Assembly: GCA_040219735.1 (NCBI GenBank)
Contig: JAVJRX010000131.1
Length of the DNA: 64,000 nt
Direction: 5' to 3' (one strand)
Origin: Coleofasciculus sp040219735
GTDB taxonomy: Bacteria > Cyanobacteriota > Cyanobacteriia > Cyanobacteriales > Coleofasciculaceae
Positions 60,643 through 64,000 of this stretch are shown piece after piece. The position numbers and the translations under genes are program-made. Under the pieces are notes generated by a model, which searched no databases, was not told the DNA's origin, and worked only from the letters and a program-made list of their open reading frames with translations. Every line of letters starts with the position of its first letter. Positions within the stretch are counted from its first letter, which is position 1.

Positions 60643-62130
60643 CTAACCTGGAAAAGTATCTGACCAACCGCGAATGGTTTTTAATCGCGAAATCTTGCTT
60701 AAATCAGCGTTAGGGTTGCCGAAAACTAGGGCAATATCATGCTTAAGAGCCCCTTTTCTGTTGTCTTGGACAACGGAACGGGCTGAATAATTACAGGGGA
60801 ATTGTCCGAGGTAGTTTAGGTTTGATGATGGTTCTGAGCTATCTATTAGTTGTTTGATAAATGCCCAGTGTTCCTGTTGTCTGGCATTATAAAGTAAGAC
60901 GAGGAAGCCGTCGTCTCGTAGAATGGCGGAACAGTCGGTAAAGAAGGCGCTCATGGTTTGATTGTAGAGGGTGGCGGTTTTGGCGCGTTCTTTGGCATTG
61001 GAGATGACAATTTCTGAGTCAAAGTTGGGTTCAATTCCTAAGATGCTATTCCACAGTTCACTGAGTTCTAGGTAGGGAATGCGATCGCTGTGTGGGGGAT
61101 CGGTTATAATTAGGTTGATTGATTTCTTGGGCAGGTTTTTTAGTTCTTGTTGACAAGGGGCGCAAATAATGCTACATTCTGCGTTGTTTTGATAGAATTG
61201 ATCGAGAGTTTCACAGATAGTGCTGCCTTGTAATGGATCACCGTTTTTGATGGCGTTTAAGAGTTTGGTAACGCGCCGCTCGAAACAGTTCCAAACGTTT
61301 ACTTCAAAGTGTAATGGGGGTCGCCAGTAGCCAATTACCCAACTCCCGACTTCTATTTTTTTTGAGCGATTCCCGTTGGTTTTGCCTCTGCCTGTAACGG
61401 CGAATACCATTTTGGTCATTTGTCCAGATGCTGCGGTTAGGCATAGCTTCATCGCGGGTTGAGCGGCTTGGGGGAGTTGGTTAATGTGGTCTATGATTAA
61501 GTCCAGGTTATGTTGGGCGCGACCTGTGATTAGGTCGGATAGGGAGAGTTGCGGGGAGGCGTTTATGCGGCTGTTGGCGAAGAATTTAGGGGGACGAATG
61601 ATTCTGCTTTTGTAGGTTGAAAAGGTTTGGATGAGTTGAAGGTCTTCTGGTGTGGGGGGGAGTACCAACCGGGTGGTGCTGCGATTGCCGGATAACCAAA
61701 TTTGGCGTAATTGGTTGTTTTGCCAAAGATAGTGGGATGCGGTTCTTCCATCTTTGAGTTGATAGGTTTGGTTGATTCGGGGTTTGAGGGTTTTTTCTAG
61801 GAATAGGAAGGCATCGCGGATGAGGGGGTAATCGGGTGGGGAGATGAGTAGTTTGGTGAGTTCGGTGGCGATGGGGTTGATGTCTATTCCGATGAAACGG
61901 CGTTTCCGCAGCCGGGATTCGCGGGCGGCTGTGCCGGAACCGACGAAAGGGTCTAAGATGATATCGTTTTCTTGGGTTAGTTGTTGGATGGTTAGGGCGA
62001 GGGGTTCGTGGGGTTTTTTGCCCCAGTATTTGTGTAGTCTGTACCAGCCTGAATATCCGCTGGGATGAGTGATGCTTTGGGGGGATGGTTCAGGATTGTT
62101 GGCAAATTCTAGGGTTAGTTGTTTGTACAC
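60643..62130 (-). CDS. DNA methyltransferase of a type II R-M pair
   Basis: A 495-residue amino-methyltransferase. Motif X/I lies near the N-terminus (HKYWGKKPHEPL, DPFVGSGTAARES at 60 onwards, then GIDINP). The catalytic motif IV is DPPHSDRIPYLEL at 344. About 280 residues between them probably form the target recognition domain. The DPPY-type loop predicts N6-adenine or N4-cytosine methylation, and here the fourth residue is His. The motif order (I, recognition domain, IV) with a beta-class-like motif I is unusual. It protects host DNA from the adjacent nuclease. Confidence 0.85.
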   Translation of the reverse strand: MYKQLTLEFANNPEPSPQSITHPSGYSGWYRLHKYWGKKPHEPLALTIQQLTQENDIILDPFVGSGTAARESRLRKRRFIGIDINPIATELTKLLISPPDYPLIRDAFLFLEKTLKPRINQTYQLKDGRTASHYLWQNNQLRQIWLSGNRSTTRLVLPPTPEDLQLIQTFSTYKSRIIRPPKFFANSRINASPQLSLSDLITGRAQHNLDLIIDHINQLPQAAQPAMKLCLTAASGQMTKMVFAVTGRGKTNGNRSKKIEVGSWVIGYWRPPLHFEVNVWNCFERRVTKLLNAIKNGDPLQGSTICETLDQFYQNNAECSIICAPCQQELKNLPKKSINLIITDPPHSDRIPYLELSELWNSILGIEPNFDSEIVISNAKERAKTATLYNQTMSAFFTDCSAILRDDGFLVLLYNARQQEHWAFIKQLIDSSEPSSNLNYLGQFPCNYSARSVVQDNRKGALKHDIALVFGNPNADLSKISRLKTIRGWSDTFPG

Positions 62131-62263
62131 TCGGTTTGTTTGAGTTTGGTTTTATCAGGTTTTGGAGTTGGGGTGGGGGAGGTTTGATTTGGGGTTTGCG
62201 TTGATGGTTTCGGCGTTACGATGATAGGGCTAGCATCCTTTACTACGAACTACGAACTACGAA

Positions 62264-63630
62264 CTACGAGCCTAAAGGTAGGGTGACGATGAATGTTGTG
62301 CCGACGTCAACTTCACTCTCTACTTTAATTGTCCCGCCATGTAATTCGACGGCTTTTTGTACTATCGATAATCCTAGTCCGGTTCCGGGTAAGTTGCTGA
62401 CATTTCTCGCTCGATGGAAGGGGTCAAAGAGGTGGGATAAGTCTTCTCTGGGAATGCCAATCCCTTGATCCTGCATCCGAAAGCATACATTATTCCCCTC
62501 ATAGGTCAACGATAACTCTATTGTACTGTCTGGTAGGGAATAGTTAATCGCGTTGGATAATAAGTTGCCTAATATCTGATAGAGGAGTTTTTCATCCAGG
62601 CAAACGCTATGATTTCTCCTTTGACAGTTAAAGTGAATCGTTTTACCGCTACCTGCTAAGACTTGATAGTCTTCTACCACACTTTGGCAGAATTGCTCTA
62701 TGTCGATTAATGTAGGGCTTAATTCGAGTTTGTCGGCGCTGGCTTTACTAAAGACTAGGACATCATCTAATATTTTAGTAATCCGCCGCACGGCTTTATC
62801 GGTTCGTTTTATCAACTGATTGCATTTGTCCTCACTCAAGCCGTCGTGAGAACGGGCGAGGAGTTGCGCGGAAACGTAAATCATATTTAGCGGCGTGCGG
62901 AATTCGTGGGAGACGGTTTGGATAAAGCGTGATTTGAGTTCGCTTAATTCTTTTTCTGCTTCTAATTCTCGGCGTAAGCTTTCTACCTGATGGCGATAAC
63001 TCATGTCTCGAATTAACCAGCGCAATCCCACGATTTCAGATTGGGGGTTGAGAACAGCAGAGATGGAAATCTCCGCCGGAAAAGGTTCGCTTTGGCGCGG
63101 TTGCAGGAATAGTTCCCAGTCTCTGTACAGCAGAGTTTTGGGAAAGTCGGCGGAGGATAAATGGGTTAGTCGGTTTAGCTGAGTGAGAAAGGTGGATTTG
63201 CTAGTGGAGGCGACAAAAACACCGAGGGGTTTGCCGATTAGACGCCTCTGTTCTATATTCAGTAGGGTGGCGGCAGCGTGGTTGGCGTCCTGAATTATAC
63301 CGGATGCGGTGGTGATCACATAGCCGTCTGGGGCGAATTCAAATAATTCTTGATACCGTTGGCGTTCGTCTTCTGTGGCTTGATGCGCCGCTGCGAGTTC
63401 CTGATTCCGTTCTTGGATTTCTTCGACAGCAACTTGTAATTCCTCTAGGGTGGTTGATAATTCAGCAACGGTCTCAGTTAGCTGAATTGAGTATTGATCC
63501 GGTGAAATTTCAACTTCAGGTTGATTCTGTGTTAAGCGCTCTTGAGCTTTTTGAATATGATCCCTAATGGCTTCGGTTAATGTGTCTGAGGATACATTGA
63601 GTTTTTTTTTACTGATTGGTTACTATTCAT
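62264..63630 (-). CDS. PAS histidine kinase with frameshift at an A9 run
   Basis: The main frame encodes a coiled coil, a PAS domain (ELFEFAPDGYVITTASGII), a HisKA domain with H-box TVSHEFRTPLN, and a HATPase with N box NLLSNAINYS, DQGIGIP and GTGLGLSIV. The first in-frame start is a GTG at 63319 inside the PAS domain. About 95 sensible codons continue upstream (LNVSSDTLTEAIRDHIQKAQ and onwards) to a run of nine A on the coding strand (63602-63610). Just before the run, in another frame, are GGAG and an ATG at 63630 (MNSNQSV). A one-base slip in the run joins them. It is either slippage-expressed, a fresh mutation or a sequencing error. Confidence 0.8.
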
Positions 63631-63748
63631 TGTTTTCTCCATGACATCACTGGCGTCTAGGTTATCAAGATTTATCTATTGGTCAAGGCAGCATTTTATT
63701 TATGATTGCGTTTAAAAAGCAGTATTTATATTATACCTCATTTAGTCT

Positions 63749-64000
63749 AGTTATCAGTCATCAGTTATCAGTTATCAGTTATCAGTCATCAGTTATCAGT
63801 TATCAGTCATCAGTTATCAGTCATCAGTCATCAGTCATCAGTTATCAGTTATCAGTCATCAGTCATCAGTTATCAGTTATCAGTTATCAGTTATCAGTTA
63901 TCAGTTATCAGTTATCAGTTATCAGTTATCAGTTATCAGTTATCAGTTATCAGTTATCAGTTATCAGTTATCAGTTATCAGTTATCAGTTATCAGTTATC
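63749..64000. repeat. Heptamer array, 36 units, running off the window
   Basis: Exactly 252 bases of AGTTATC or AGTCATC units in perfect 7-bp register to the window end. The C variants are concentrated in the first half, and the second half is pure AGTTATC. This is the short tandem repeat type known in cyanobacteria. It lies upstream of the kinase gene. Confidence 0.95.

Noticed and set aside
63749..64000. CRISPR or origin iterons at the heptamer array
   Set aside because: The 7-bp units have no spacers and lack DnaA boxes or a dnaA/dnaN neighbour. They match simple cyanobacterial heptamer repeats.
1..64000. tRNA, rRNA and classic riboswitches
   Set aside because: I looked for T-loop sequences, rRNA blocks and known riboswitch cores by eye and saw none. 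Absence by eye is not proof.

Overview
The window is from a cyanobacterium, most likely a large-genome filamentous one of the Coleofasciculus/Microcoleus type. The evidence is the abundance of the HIP1 octamer GCGATCGC on both strands, a Pix-type phototaxis operon with cyanobacteriochrome GAF domains, a probable pair of synechoxanthin genes (cruE, cruH), an orthocaspase homologue, and many small cyanobacterial repeats (heptanucleotide tandem repeats, GGGGAAGCA-type runs and several hairpin MITE families). The genus is an inference. No rRNA, tRNA or CRISPR array was recognised.

Layout. 1-9.4 kb: the 3' end of a glycosyltransferase, a cytoplasmic histidine kinase with a UrtA-like sensor domain, an ABC exporter half, a Yip1-like membrane protein, an sppA remnant and a Tat-exported pseudo-caspase. 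9.4-20.8 kb: a membrane protein, metH, a damaged DUF433/DUF5615 toxin-antitoxin pair, an EI24 membrane protein, an aldo/keto reductase, an AT-rich fatty acid hydroxylase, ureF, a ribbon-helix-helix protein and about 1.1 kb without a convincing gene. 20.8-34 kb: a phototaxis operon with two PATAN-REC regulators, CheY, CheW, a six-GAF PixJ-like receptor, a hybrid CheA and a second CheW. 34.2-38.4 kb: a two-gene predicted conflict (immunity) system, Trypco1 followed by a trypsin-NACHT-HEAT protein. 38.4-40.1 kb: debris (Uma2 and XRE pseudogenes) around an intact Phd/VapC pair. 40.1-43.1 kb: a divergent Mn/Zn-type ABC importer. 43.2-53.2 kb: housekeeping and single genes (aroE, DoxX, PIN protein, PhyH-like oxygenase, methyltransferase, GCS2 ligase, avtA, a PEP-CTERM protein, recR). 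53.4-59.3 kb: an ABC-2 exporter, cruE, a pilin-like protein and cruH. 59.5-62.1 kb: a restriction-modification pair. 62.2-64 kb: a PAS histidine kinase whose 5' end is frameshifted at an A9 run, then a 36-unit heptamer array running off the window.

How the parts fit. The phototaxis genes form a complete chemotaxis-like pathway: bilin receptor, CheW adaptors, hybrid CheA kinase, then CheY and PATAN-REC outputs. In related cyanobacteria such pathways direct type IV pili. The conflict system, the restriction-modification pair and the toxin-antitoxin loci are scattered defence genes. Small repeats lie in most long gaps. Some have entered or truncated genes, and some supply start codons.

Limits. 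All calls come from reading the sequence. No alignment or database search was run, and residue positions are hand-counted.
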